A stretch of 64,000 bases of DNA from contig JAWZYU010000017.1 of NCBI GenBank assembly GCA_038380435.1, forward strand, positions 25,977,283 through 26,041,282, read 5' to 3'. Of this stretch, positions 21,447 to 33,980 are shown one piece after another. Under the pieces are notes generated by a model. It was not told the DNA's origin. It saw nothing but the letters and a program-made list of their open reading frames with translations, and made no database searches. This DNA is from Ryuthela nishihirai. Taxonomy: Eukaryota > Arthropoda > Arachnida > Araneae > Heptathelidae. The position numbers were made by a program, and so were the translations under genes. Position 1 is the first letter of the stretch. Each line of letters opens with the position of its first letter.

Positions 21447-22555
21447 ATTATGATGTGTGCGTTTTCCTTAATGAGTTCACGAACAGCAGCGATGGTTCTC
21501 TCGTTGACGGCTTCCTTCGGTCTTCCTGAACGAGGGAAGTCTTCGGAGCCCTGCCGTCCTTCTCTGAATTTGTGCATCCATCCCATATCATGATGTGTGG
21601 GTTTTCCGTAATGAGTTCACGAACAGCAGCGATGGTTCTCTCGTTGACGGCTTCCTTCGGTCTTCCTGAACGAGGGAAGTCTTCGGAGCCCTGCCGTCCT
21701 TCTCTGAATTTGTGCATCCATCCCATATCATGATGTGTGGGTTTTCCGTAATGAGTTCACGAACAGCAGCGATGGTTCTCTCGTTGACGGCTTCCTTCGG
21801 TCTTCCTGAACGAGAGAAATCTTCGGAGCCCTGCCGTCCTTCTCTGAATTTGTGCATCCATCCCATATCATGATGTGTGGGTTTTCCGTAATGAGTTCAC
21901 GAACAGCAGCGATGGTTCTCTCGTTGACGGCTTCCTTCGGTCTTCCTGAACGAGGGAAGTCTTCGGAGCCCTGCCGTCCTTCTCTGAATTTGTGCATCCA
22001 TCCCATATCATGATGTGTGGGTTTTCCTTAATGAGTTCACGAACAGCAGCGATAGTTCTCTCGTTGACGGCTTCCTTCGGTCTTCCTGAACGAGGGAAGT
22101 CTTCGGAGCCCTGCCGTCCCTGGCTTCCTTCGGTCTTCCTGAACGAGGGAAGTTTAATGAGATCACTTAATGAGATCACGATGGTTCTCTCGTGGACGGC
22201 TTCCTTCGGTCTTCCTGCACGAGGAAAATCTTCGGAGTCCTGCCGTCCTTCTCTCAATTTGTGCATCCATCCCATATCATGATGTGTGCGTTTTCCTTAA
22301 TGAGATCACGAACAGCAGCGATGGTTCTCTCGTTGACGGCTTCCTTCGGTCTTCCTGAACGAGGGAAGTTTTCGGAGCCCTGCCGTCCTTTTCTGAATTT
22401 GTGAATCCATACCATACCATGATGTGTGCGTTTTCCTTAATGAGATCACGAACAGCAGCGATGGTTCTCTCGTTGACGGCTTCCTTCGGTCTTCCTGCAC
22501 GAGGGAAGTCTTCGGAGCCCTGCCGTCCTTCTCTGAATTTGTGCATCCATCCCAT
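21310..22555 (-). repeat. Array of ~9 units of 140 bp from mariner HTH code
   Basis: GATGGATGCACAAATTCAGA recurs with its start at 21446, 21586, 21726, 21866 and 22006 (minus), exactly 140 bp apart, then after an irregular stretch at 22275, ~22415 and 22555. Each unit encodes the GRxGSEDFPRSGRPKEAV..VREL segment. 140 is not a multiple of three, so each unit shifts frame and no long protein is possible. 22116-22190 holds a rearranged unit. Units are nearly identical to each other. Confidence 0.95.
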
Positions 22556-25500
22556 ATCAGTGCCATATGAATAGGCATGATCCCCACATACTTGTGATAA
22601 TTCGTCTCGTCCCCAAGCTGCATCTTTATGAAACTGCCGTCCATCTCTGAATTTGTGCATCCATCCCATATCAGTCCCGTATGAATAGGCATGATCCCCA
22701 CATACTTGTGATAATTCGTCTCGTCCCCAAGCTGCATCATTATGAAAATGCCGTCCTTCTCTGAATTTGTGCATCCATCCCATATCAGTCCCGTATGAAT
22801 AGGCATGATCCCCACATACTTGTGATAATTCGTCTCGTCCCCAAGCTGCATCCTTATGAAAATGCCGTCCTTCTCTGAATTTGTGCATCCATCCCATATC
22901 AGTGCCATATGAATAGGCATGATCCCCACATACTTGTGATAATTCGTCTCGTCCCCAAGCTGCATCCTTATGAAAATGCCGTCCTTCTCTGAATTTGTGC
23001 ATCCATCCCATATCAGTGCCATATGAATAGGCATGATCCCCACATACTTGTAATAATTCGTCTCGTCCCCAAGCTGCATCCTTATGAAAATGCCGTCTTT
23101 CTCTGAATTTGTGCATCCATCCCATATCAGTGCCATATGAATAGGCATGATCCCCACATACTTGTAATAATTCGTCTCGTCCCCAAGTTGCATTCTTATG
23201 AAAATGCCGTCCTTCTCTGAATTTGTGCATCCATCCCATATCAGTGCCATATGAATAGGCATGATCCCCACATACTTGTGATAATTCGTCTCGTCCCCAA
23301 GTTGCATCCTTATGAAAATGCCGTTCTTCTCTGAATTTGTGCATCCATCCCATATCAGTGCCATATGAATAGGCATGATCCCCACATACTTGTGATAATT
23401 CATCTCATCCCCAAGTTGCATCCTTATGAAAATGCCGTCCTTCTCTGAATTTGTGCATCCATCCCATATCAGTGCCATATGAATAGGCATGATCCCCACA
23501 TACTTGTGATAATTCATCTCGTCCCCAAGCTGCATCCTTATGAAAATGCCGTCCTCCTCTGAATTTGTGCATCCATCCCATATCAGTGCCATATGAATAG
23601 GCATGATCCCCACATACTTGTGATAATTCGTCTCGTCCCCAAGCTGCATCCTTATGAAAATGCCGTCCTTCTCTGAATTTGTGCATCCATCCCATATCAG
23701 TGCCATATGAATAGGCATGATCCCCACATACTTGTCATAATTCGTCTCGTCCCCAAGCTGCATCCTTATGAAAATGCCGTCCTTCTCTGAATTTGTGCAT
23801 CCATCCCATATCAGTGCCATATGAATAGGCATGATCCCCACATACTTGTGATAATTCGTCTCGTCCCCAAGTTGCATCCTTATGAAAATGCCGTCCTTCT
23901 CTGAATTTGTGCATCCATCCCATATCAGTGCCATATGAATAGGCATGATCCCCACATACTTGTGATAATTCATCTCGTCCCCAAGCTGCATCCTTATGAA
24001 AATGCCGTCCTCCTCTGAATTTGTGCATCCATCCCATATCAGTGCCATATGAATAGGCATGATCCCCACATACTTGTGATAATTCGTCTCATCCCCAAGT
24101 TGCATCCTTATGAAAATGCCGTCCTTCTCTGAATTTGTGCATCCATCCCATATCAGTGCCATATGAATAGGCATGATCCCCACATACTTGTAATAATTCG
24201 TCTCGTCCCCAAGTTGCATCCTTATGAAAATGCCGTCCTTCTCTGAATTTGTGCATCCATCCCATATCAGTGCCATATGAATAGGCATGATCCCCACATA
24301 CTTGTAATAATTCGTCTCGTCCCCAAGTTGCATTCTTATGAAAATGCCGTCCTTCTCTGAATTTGTGCATCCATCCCATATCAGTGCCATATGAATAGGC
24401 ATGATCCCCACATACTTGTAATAATTCGTCTCGTCCCCAAGCTGCATCCTTATGAAAATGCCGTCCTTCTCTGAATTTGTGCATCCATCCCATATCAGTG
24501 CCATATGAATAGGCATGATCCCCACATACCTGTGATAATTGGTCTCGTCCCCAAGCTGCATCTTTATGAAAATGCCGTCCTTCTCTGAATTTGTGCATCC
24601 ATCCCATATCAGTGCCATATGAATAGGCATGATCCCCACATACTTGTAATAATTCGTCTCGTCCCCAAGTTGCATCCTTATGAAAATGCCGTCCTTCTCT
24701 GAATTTGTGCATCCATCCCATATCAGTGCCATATGAATAGGCATGATCCCCACATACTTGTAATAATTCGTCTCGTCCCCAAGTTGCATCCTTATGAAAA
24801 TGCCGTCCTTCTCTGAATTTGTGCATCCATCCCATATCAGTGCCATATGAATAGGCATGATCCCCACATACCTGTGATAATTGGTCTCGTCCCCAAGCTG
24901 CATCTTTATGAAAATGCCGTCCTTCTCTGAATTTGTGCATCCATCCCATATCAGTGCCATATGAATAGGCATGATCCCCACATACTTGTAATAATTCGTC
25001 TCGTCCCCAAGTTGCATCCTTATGAAAATGCCGTCCTTCTCTGAATTTGTGCATCCATCCCATATCAGTGCCATATGAATAGGCATGATCCCCACATACT
25101 TGTAATAATTCGTCTCGTCCCCAAGTTGCATCCTTATGAAAATGCCGTCCTTCTCTGAATTTGTGCATCCATCCCATATCAGTGCCATATGAATAGGCAT
25201 GATCCCCACATACCTGTGATAATTCGTCTCGTCCCCAAGCTGCATCTTTATGAAAATGCCGTCCTTCTCTGAATTTGTGCATCCATCCCATATAAGTGCC
25301 ATATGAATAGGCATGATCCCCACATACTTGTAATAATTCGTCTCGTCCCCAAGCTGCATCCTTATGAAAATGCCGTCTTTCTCTGAATTTGTGCATCCAT
25401 CCCATATCAGTGCCATATGAATAGGCATGATCCCCACATACTTGTGATAATTCGTCTCATCCCCAAGTTGCATCCTTATGAAAATGTCGTCCTTCTCTGA

Positions 25501-28450
25501 ATTTGTGCATCCATCCCATATCAGTGCCATATGAATAGGCATGATCCCCACATACTTGTAATAATTCGTCTCGTCCCCAAGCTGCATCCTTATGAAAATG
25601 CCGTCCTTCTCTGAATTTGTGCATCCATCCCATATCAGTGCCATATGAATAGGCATGATCCCCACATACTTGTGATAATTCGTCTCATCCCCAAGCTGCA
25701 TCTTTATGAAAATGCCGTCCTTCTCTGAATTTGTGCATCCATCCCATATAAGTGCCATATGAATAGGCATGATCCCCACATACTTGTAATAATTCGTCTC
25801 GTCCCCAAGCTGCATCTTTATGAAAATGCCGTCCTTCTCTGAATTTGTGCATCCATCCCATATAAGTGCCATATGAATAGGCATGATCCCCACATACTTG
25901 TAATAATTCGTCTCGTCCCCAAGTTGCATCCTTATGAAAATGCCGTCCTTCTCTGAATTTGTGCATCCATCCCATATCAGTGCCATATGTATAGGCATGA
26001 TCCCCACATACTTGTAATAATTCGTCTCGTCCCCAAGCTGCATCCTTATGAAAATGCCGTCCTTCTCTGAATTTGTGAATCCATCCCATATCAGTGCCAT
26101 ATGAATAGGCATGATCCCCACATACTTGTGATAATTCGTCTCATCCCCAAGTTGCATCCTTATGAAAATGCCGTCCTTCTCTGAATTTGTGCATCCATCC
26201 CATATCAGTGCCATATGAATAGGCATGATCCCCACATACTTGTAATAATTCGTCTCGTCCCCAAGCTGCATCTTTATGAAAATGCCGTCCTTCTCTGAAT
26301 TTGTGCATCCATCCCATATAAGTGCCATATGAATAGGAATGATCCCCACATACTTGTGATAATTCGTCTCGTCCCCAAGCTGCATCCTTATGAAAATGCC
26401 GTCCTTCTCTGAATTTGTGCATCCATCCCATATCAGTGCCATATGAATAGGCATGATCCCCATATACTTGTGATAATTCGTCTCATCCCCAAGTTGCATC
26501 CTTATGAAAATGCCGTCCGTCTCTGAATTTGTGCCTCCATCCCATATCAGTGCCATATGAATAGGCATGATCCCCACATACTTGTAATAATTCGTCTCTT
26601 CCCCAAGTTGCATCCTTATGAAAATGCCGTCCTTCTCTGAATTTGTGCATCCATCCCATATCAGTGCCATATGAATAGGCATGATCCCCACATACTTGTA
26701 ATAATTCGTCTCGTCCCCAAGCTGCATCCTTATGAAAATGCCGTCCTTCTCTGAATTTGTGCATCCATCCCATATCAGTGCCATATGAATAGGCATGATC
26801 CCCACATACTTGTAATAATTCGTCTCGTCCCCAAGTTGCATCCTTATGAAAATGCCGTCCTTCTCTGAATTTGTGCATCCATCCCATATCAGTGCCATAT
26901 GAATAGGCATGATCCCCACATGCTTGTAATAATTCGTCTCGTCCCCAAGTTGCATCCTTATGAAAATGCCGTCCTTCTCTGATTTTGTGCATCCATCCCA
27001 TATCAGTGCCATATGAATAGGCATGATCCCCACATACCTGTGATAATTGGTCTCGTGCCCAAGCTGCATCTTTATGAAAATGCCGTCCTTCTCTGAATTT
27101 GTGCATCCATCCCATATCAGTGCCATATGAATAGGCATGATCCCCACATACTTGTAATAATTCGTCTCGTCCCCAAGTTGCATCCTTATGAAAATGCCGT
27201 CCTTCTCTGAATTTGTGCATCCATCCCATATAAGTGCCATATGAATAGGCATGATTCCCACATACTTGTAATAATTCGTCTCGTCCCCAAGTTGCATCCT
27301 TATGAAAATGCCGTCCTTCTCTGAATTTGTGCATCCATCCCATATCAGTGCCATATGAATAGGCATGATCCCCACATACTTGTAATAATTCGTCTCGTCC
27401 CCAAGTTGCATCCTTATGAAAATGCCGTCCTTCTCTGAATTTGTGCATCCATCCCATATCAGTGCCATATGAATAGGCATGATCCCCACATACTTGTAAT
27501 AATTCGTCTCGTCCCCAAGTTGCATCCTTATGAAAATGCCGTCCTTCTCTGAATTTGTGCATCCATCCCCTATCAGTCCCGTATGAATAGGCATGATCCC
27601 CACATACTTGTGATAATTCGTCTCGTCCCCAAGCTGCATCCTTATGAAAATGCCGTCCTTCTCTGAATTTGTGCATCCATCCCCTATCAGTCCCGTATGA
27701 ATAGGCATGATCCCCACATACTTGTGATAATTCGTCTCGTCCCCAAGCTGCATCCTTATGAAAATGCCGTCCTTCTCTGAATTTGTGCATCCATCCCATA
27801 TCAGTCCCGTATGAATAGGCATAAAATCCCACATACTTGTGATAATTCGTCTCGTCCCCAAGTTGCATCCTTATGAAAATGCCGTCCTTCTCTGAATTTG
27901 TGCATCCATCCCATATCAGTGCCATATGAATAGGCATGATCCCCACATACTTGTAATAATTCGTCTCGTCCCCAAGTTGCATCCTTATGAAAATGCCGTC
28001 CTTCTCTGAATTTGTGCATCCATCCCATATCAGTGCCATATGAATAGGCATGATCCCCGCATAGTTGTAATAATTCGTCTCGTCCCCAAGCTGCATCCTT
28101 ATGAAAATGCCGTCCTTCTCTGAATTTGTGCATCCATCCCATATCAGTCCCGTATGAATAGGCATGATCCCCACATACTTGTGATAATTCGTCTCGTCCC
28201 CAAGCTGCATCCTTATGAAAATGCCGTCCTTCTCTGAATTTGTGCATCCATCCCATATCAGTCCCGTATGAATAGGCATGATCCCCACATACTTGTGATA
28301 ATTCGTCTCGTCCCCAAGTTGCATCCTTATGAAAATGCCGTCCTTCTCTGAATTTGTGCATCCATCCCATATCAGTGCCATATGAATAGGCATGATCCCC
28401 ACATACTTGTAATAATTCGTCTCGTCCCCAAGTTGCATCCTTATGAAAAT
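22556..28450 (-). repeat. Array of ~52 units of 114 bp from mariner HTH code
   Basis: The 114-bp unit includes the 39-bp core shared with the 140-bp array (TGATATGGGATGGATGCACA ... GGACGGCA) plus 75 bp of upstream transposase sequence. One frame reads GDHAYSYGTDMGWMHKFREG, matching the mariner pattern GDxALSYxTVxxWxxKFREG. Units differ at a few positions (AAGTTGC or AAGCTGC; CTTGTGATAA or CTTGTAATAA; CAGTGCCATA or CAGTCCCGTA). Because 114 is 3 x 38 with no stop, frames of up to 1851 codons stay open in two phases. They are by-products, not genes. Confidence 0.96.
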
Positions 28451-28994
28451 GTAAAATCATTCCCCGTCTTTAGTAGGCACCATAGCAACAAAGCACGGAT
28501 TTGGCAGACCGAACTTCAAGCGCCGCCAGCGAAGAGAGAAATGATGATACGGTCTTTGTTTTTAACATATAATGACAAGTTCAGACAAGCTTCCAAACAA
28601 GTCGTAGCTCGTTAACTTCGGAGGAATGAGTGGAAAGCTACAGACACGTGTCAAGAACTTTTCGATCGCCCTCTGTACATTCAGTTAGTGTCACATTAAT
28701 GCGAACTGCAGTAGATTGTGTAATACGCTTTTCTGAACTGCAGCAATGAATTCCATATCTATTGGGAATTGCGGTATACGTTTCATATTCTTGAGAGTCA
28801 TAATGGAGGAGTTTCACAGTCTTCTGTACTACCGCAGTTGGTTTTAAATGTTCTTGTGGGCTTCAGTAGATTAGTTCAATATTTTTTCGAGTTACAGTGA
28901 ATGTCATATTGTTAGAAATATCCATAAATTTCGAGTACCATTCTTTTTGCGAGATGCAATAGATGAGTTTTGTATTTTTTCGTTTGGTTTACAT

Positions 28995-29384
28995 TTGGGT
29001 TGGGTTGTTTTACCTCTGAGTGGCACTTTTTTGCGCACCATTGGCTAAATGGACAGGTCACATGGAACCCGAAGGCTCAGAGAAGGTTGGGGGAGGGGAC
29101 CCACTGGAACAGCTGTTGGGAGACAGATGGTAGCCTCTAGTCAAGGCCATCCAGCGTGTCCTTTAACGTACACAGGTATGGCTCTCCCGCACACGGTGCC
29201 ACGGCTTAACGTCCCATCCGACGGACGGCGGCCTTTCCAAGCCCATCGGTGTCTACTGACCGTGGGCAGGGCGGAGAGTTTTTGCGGAGATAAATCTCAA
29301 CGCTGACCCAGCTGGGACTCGAACCTGGGAACTACAGATTACGAGCCTGGCGCGCTACCGACTGAGCCCCCCCCGCCCCCTTTT
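28995..29384 (-). mobile_element. SINE-A, full length
   Basis: An antisense copy close to consensus. An 8-bp duplication, GTTTACAT, lies at 28987-28994 and 29385-29392. 28678-28986 to its left is unique A/T-rich sequence with no feature. Confidence 0.93.
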
Positions 29385-29572
29385 GTTTACATGTTTAAAT
29401 ATAATTTTATAATAGATTTAAAATAAAATTAATACTCATGTGGAAAAAACTATTGCCGACGATGCGTTTTCCACATAAACATTTATTGAATTCTATATCT
29501 ACAAGTAATCTGTGTATTTACTATGGATTGATTATAATTAAGTTCGCTGTAATATGGTACTCCAGCTATAAG

Positions 29573-29940
29573 TTGGGTTGGAGTATTTTACCATTGAGCT
29601 GCACTTTTTGTGCACACAATGGGCTAAATGGCCCGGTCACAAGAACCCCGCGGGCTAAATGCCGGAGGAAGGGACAGCTGTGAGGAAACAGATGAAAACC
29701 TCTCGTCTGGCCATCCAGCGTGTTCTTTAACGTGCACAGACTATGGCTGCACAGAACACGGGGCTATGGCTTTACGTCCCTTTCAAAGGACGGCGGACTC
29801 TCCAAGCCCATCGGTGTCCTCTACCAACCGAGTGTAGGGGTTTGGCAGAGAAAAATATCAACGCTGTCACAAGTGAGATTGGAACCTGGGATCTGCAGAT
29901 CATAAGTCTGGCATGCTGCTGAATGAGCCATCCCCAGTCC
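29573..29940 (-). mobile_element. SINE-A, diverged
   Basis: An antisense copy with many changes and a deletion in the CCGGAGGAAGGGACAGC part. Both core motifs are still readable (TTAACGTGCACAGAC, TTTACGTCCC). The head is degraded (GAATGAGCCATCCCC). Confidence 0.85.
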
Positions 29941-30510
29941 CTCAGCTCTCAGTAATAAAAAATCAAACCAAGTGAGGAAAGTGGCGAGATTAAAGGGAAA
30001 TGGACCTAGAATGAATTGAACAAAATGTGGAAATAATGTCTGTGAATCATTGTAATCACCACTGGCGACACATTCTTCTCCGGAATGGGTGAAAATGATT
30101 TCTCAGCTCAATAGTTTTCAGAAGGAAATCTATGATGGAATGATGTGAGCACCGATAGCTGACTACGTGTGCCATCCATAAAAAACATTTGTGAGAAGAA
30201 AATGCTTTGGTAGATGACACAATTTTGTCGAACGCTTTGGCGAAAGAGTTGGCTGAATACCAGCGAAAGAGATCTGATTTTGGTATGAAATAACAAAAAA
30301 TGAGGACGTTTAGTTCCGTTTTGTAATATGTCAGCTTTAAAGCATAGATTCAATCATGATGTTCACCAGGACCAGATGTCAGTGAGAGTGAGAATATATA
30401 TAATCAGTCAGTTGGGATGTCAAGCGATTATAATGAGCGCAGAAGAATATGTATTTTATGGTTAAAGGAAGCTTGCATGACATTACAAAAATCACCTCTC
30501 TTCGATTACC
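29941..30510. other. No recognisable feature
   Basis: Unique A/T-rich sequence. The 81-codon minus frame (30108-30353) has no recognisable domain. Confidence 0.35.
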
Positions 30511-30511
30511 T

Positions 30512-31352
30512 TCTACTGGAGTCATTTCGTCACGGCCTATTTAGTACTGGAATCATTTCGTTACGGCCTATTTAGTACTGGAATCATTTCGTTACGGCCT
30601 ATTTAGTACTGGAGTCATTTCGTTACGGCCTATTTAGTACTGGAATCATTTCGTCACGGCCTATTTAGTACTGAGTCATTTCGTCACGGCCTATTTAGTA
30701 TTGGAGTCATTTCGTCACGGCCTATTTAGTACTGGAGTCATTTCGTCACGGCCTATTTAGTACTGGAGTCATTTCGTCACGGCCTATTTAGTACTGGAGT
30801 CATTTTGTCACGGCCTATTTAGTACTGGAGTCATTTCGTCACGGCCTATTTAGTACTGGAGTCATTTCGTCACGGCCTATTTAGTACTGGAGTCATTTCG
30901 TCACGGCCTATTTAGTATTGGAGTCATTTCGTCACGGCCTATTTAGTACTGGAATCATTTCGTCACGGCCTATTTAGTACTGGAATCATTTCGTCACGGC
31001 CTATTTAGTACTGGAATCATTTCGTCACGGCCTATTTAGTACTGGAGTCATTTCGTCACGGCCTATTTAGTACTGGAGTCATTTCGTCACGGCCTATTTA
31101 GTACTGGAATCATTTCGTCACGGCCTATTTAGTACTGGAATCATTTCGTCACGGCCTATTTAGTACTGGAGTCATTTCGTCACGGCCTATTTAGTACTGG
31201 AATCATTTCGTCACGGCCTATTTAGTACTGGAGTCATTTCGTCACGGCCTATTTAGTACTGGAGTCATTTCGTCACGGCCTATTTAGTACTGGAGTCATT
31301 TCGTCACGGCCTATTTAGTACTGGAGTCATTTCTTCACGGCCTATTTAGTAA
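30512..31352 (+). repeat. 31-bp satellite, ~27 units
   Basis: The unit is TACTGGAGTCATTTCGTCAC followed by GGCCTATTTAG. Units are nearly identical, with a G/A alternation at GGAGTCA/GGAATCA, one 30-bp unit near 30670 and occasional TATTGG. 31 is not a multiple of three and stops are frequent, so it does not code. Confidence 0.96.
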
Positions 31353-31875
31353 TGGATTCACTTTCTCAAGGTATACTTATATCTATATTAATTTTATCGC
31401 GGTACACGTAGTAGTAGATCCACTTCGTCATGGCACACTTAGTACCGGATTCACTTTGCCGTTTTAGACTTAGTTCTCAATTCACTTTGCCGCTGCAGAC
31501 TTAATTCCCAATTCACTTTGTCGTGGTATACTTAGACTGGATTCGTTTTGTCACGGTACACTTAGATATGGACTTATTTTGTCGAGGTACTTAGTACTGG
31601 ATTCATTTTATCACAGCACACTAGTACTGAATTCATTTTGTCGCTGTACACTTAGTTCTCAATTCATTTTGTTGTGGTATACTTAATATTGCATTCATTT
31701 TGTTATGATACGTTTAGTACAGGATTCACTTCATCACGGTACACCTAGTACTGGATTCACTTCATCAAGGCACACTTAGTACTGGATTCACTTTGTTGCT
31801 GTAGACTTAGTTCTGGATTCCCTTTGTTACAATGCATTTAGTAGCACAACTAGATTGAATTGACTCCGTCAGAGC
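31353..31875 (+). repeat. Degenerate 31-bp monomers
   Basis: About 17 diverged units fit the pattern TGGATTCACTTTGTCACGGT ACACTTAGTAC (split here for length). They link the homogeneous 31-bp array to the 62-bp array further right. Confidence 0.8.
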
Positions 31876-31902
31876 AGAGTCATGCTATCGCTGTTCCAGG
31901 TG

Positions 31903-32129
31903 AGCATGGCCGTATCTAAGGAGGGATGGGGGGGGGGAAAGGGCTATGTCCCTCCTGAAAATGCTAGTAAGGGTAATAGAGGCATGAAACTATTAATCAT
32001 GTTCATATTTCGAGAATTTTCCAAGCAGTTTTTAAAGACTTCTAAAATCGAGGGAAAATGTTCTATTGCAATGGAATTACAGTCTCTTGCCCCCTCCTTT
32101 TAATTTTCTTCTAGATCCGGGCCTGTGGA
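31903..32129 (+). mobile_element. hAT-type MITE (Mite-G)
   Basis: It runs from CATGGCCGTATCTAAGGAGG through GAAAATGCTAGTAAGGGTAA and ATGTTCTATTGCAATGGAAT to TTCTAGATCCGGGCCTG. The right end inverted (CAGGCCCGGATCTAG) matches the left end imperfectly. It is inserted in the degenerate satellite zone. Confidence 0.8.
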
Positions 32130-32540
32130 TGAAAGATTGGCTTCTATGCTGCACACTCGGACACGAGGTATTTACTTTGCGCTGCATATCTCAATTCTTT
32201 TTATCGCTGAATACTTGCATGGCCGTCCCGTGGCCGAGAGGTTAGTACGCTTGGTCCTGCCATCCTCTCAGATCTCCTACTGTGGCAAATAAACTGACAG
32301 GCTCCTGTCAGACCTCTGTAGCAAGCAGCTGCTTGAGGGGATTTTTATTTTAATTTTTTTTATACTTGCATGAAGATTTGCTTTCGGCGCCACAAGCCCG
32401 GTGTATATACATCATCAAGGAACACTTAGCATGTGACCTTTGCCATGTACAATACGAGCATGATTCACCTGGTGGCGGTACTTCCATTCATGGTTCACTT
32501 GGTGTCTGTACACTTGATGCACGAAGGTTCACTTCTTCAT
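32130..32540 (+). repeat. Degenerate satellite monomers around a SINE
   Basis: Relics of the 31-bp unit (CTCAATTCTTTTTATCGCTG AATACTTG; ATTCACCTGGTGGCGGTACT; GGTTCACTTGGTGTCTGTAC) continue on both sides of the SINE-B at 32222-32361 and grade into the 62-bp array. Confidence 0.65.
32222..32361 (+). mobile_element. SINE-B with internal deletion and TSD
   Basis: The head CCCGTGGCCGAGAGGTTAGT is followed, after loss of box B and about 60 bp, by CCTGCCATCCTCTCAGATCT and the 3' end GCAGCTGCTTGAGGGG. An 11-bp duplication, ATACTTGCATG, lies at 32211-32221 and 32362-32372. Because the duplication is intact, the deletion arose either before the insertion or inside the element after it. Confidence 0.9.
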
Positions 32541-33745
32541 GGTATACCTGTGGCGCTGTTCACTTGATCTCTGTATACGTGGTATTGGGTTCACTTCTTC
32601 ATTGTATACCTGTGGCGCTGTTCACTTGATCTCTGTATACGTGGTATTGGGTTCACTTCTTCATGGTATACCTGTGGCGCTGTTCACTTGATCTCTGTAT
32701 ACGTGGTATTGGGTTCACTTCTTCATGGTATACCTGTGGCGCTGTTCACTTCATCTCTGTATACGTGGTATTGGGTTCACTTCTTCATGGTATACCTGTG
32801 GCGCTGTTCACTTGATCTCTGTATACGTGGTATTGGGTTCACTTCTTCATGGTATACCTGTGGCGCTGTTCACTTGATCTCTGTATACGTGGTATTGGGT
32901 TCACTTCTTCATGGTATACCTGTGGCGCTGTTCACTTGATCTCTGTATACGTGGTATTGGTTCACTTCTTCATGGTATACCTGTGGCGCTGTTCACTTGA
33001 TCTCTGTATACGTGGTATTGGGTTCACTTCTTCATGGAATACCTGTGGCGCTGTTCACTTGATCTCTGTATACGTGGTATTGGGTTCACTTCTTCATGGT
33101 ATACCTGTGGCGCTGTTCACTTCATCTCTGTATACGTGGTATTGGGTTCACTTCTTCATGGTATACCTGTGGCGCTGTTCACTTGATCTCTGTATACGTG
33201 GTATTGGGTTCACTTCTTCATGGTATACCTGTGGCGCTGTTCACTTCATCTCTGTATACGTGGTATTGGGTTCACTTCTTCATGGTATACCTGTGGCGCT
33301 GTTCACTTGATCTCTGTATACGTGGTATTGGGTTCACTTCTTCATGGTATACCTGTGGCGCTGTTCACTTCATCTCTGTATACGTGGTATTGGGTTCACT
33401 TCTTCATGGTATACCTGTGGCGCTGTTCACTTCATCTCTGTATACGTGGTATTGGGTTCACTTCTTCATGGTATACCTATGGCGCTGTTCACTTGATCTC
33501 TGTATACGTGGTATTGGGTTCACTTCTTCATGGTATACCTGTGGCGCTGTTCACTTCATCTCTGTATACGTGGTATTGGGTTCACTTCTTCATGGTATAC
33601 CTATGGCGCTGTTCACTTGATCTCTGTATACGTGGTATTGGGTTCACTTCTTCATGGTATACCTGTGGCGCTGTTCACTTGATCTCTCTATACGTGGTAT
33701 TGGGTTCACCTTTTCATGGTATAACTGTGGTGCTGTTCATCTTTA
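32541..33745 (+). repeat. 62-bp satellite, ~19 units
   Basis: The unit is GGTTCACTTCTTCATGGTAT, ACCTGTGGCGCTGTTCACTT, GATCTCTGTATACGTGGTAT, TG. Its two halves each start (G)GTTCACTT and resemble the 31-bp unit, so it is a dimer of the neighbouring satellite monomer. One unit near 32955 lacks a G. Frames of up to 187 codons over it are chance products of a stop-free phase. Confidence 0.95.
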
Positions 33746-33785
33746 AAAAATATCCGTCAAGCAGCTGCTTGCCACATAGGTAAAA
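33746..33785 (-). mobile_element. SINE-B 3' end fragment
   Basis: CCGTCAAGCAGCTGCTTGCC then ACATAGGT matches the inverted 3' end of SINE-B, right at the edge of the 62-bp array. Confidence 0.65.
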
Positions 33786-33980
33786 TTACAGAAAATTAAT
33801 TACCTTGGTTTTATTTTCTCATTATTTATTCTTTTATTTTTGTCATGTCAACTCCATATTTATTTCAAATATTTTTTCAACGTAATTTCATGCATCCTAA
33901 TGATATCCATACAACATTCCATTGAATGGAGAGCCTCGCGAAGTAATCTATGGAGTTACCTGCGTCGCTTAAAACAGGTT

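Larger units (their letters stand above)
20984..28677 (-). mobile_element. Mariner element expanded to 7.7 kb
   Basis: The left end TACGAGGAGCATTCGAAAAG and the right end (inverse of TACAGAGGGCGATCGAAAAG) form an imperfect mariner-type terminal inverted repeat, each beginning with the TA target. Mariner elements are usually about 1.3 kb. Here the 5' leader (about 28470-28650 on the minus strand) is followed by 52 copies of a 114-bp unit, 9 copies of a 140-bp unit, one transposase fragment that stops just after its first catalytic Asp, and a short 3' UTR. The C-terminal two thirds of the transposase are missing, so it cannot supply its own transposase. A sister copy holding the missing part lies at 6690-8177. 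Confidence 0.88.

Noticed and set aside
22306..27861. 1851-codon open frame on the minus strand that looks like a giant repeat protein
   Set aside because: It is the stop-free phase of the 114-bp satellite (38 codons per unit). A second phase is equally open, and neither leads into a complete protein.
30512..33745. CRISPR-like array, because of regular short repeats
   Set aside because: Repeats are contiguous with no unique spacers, in an animal genome; these are satellites.
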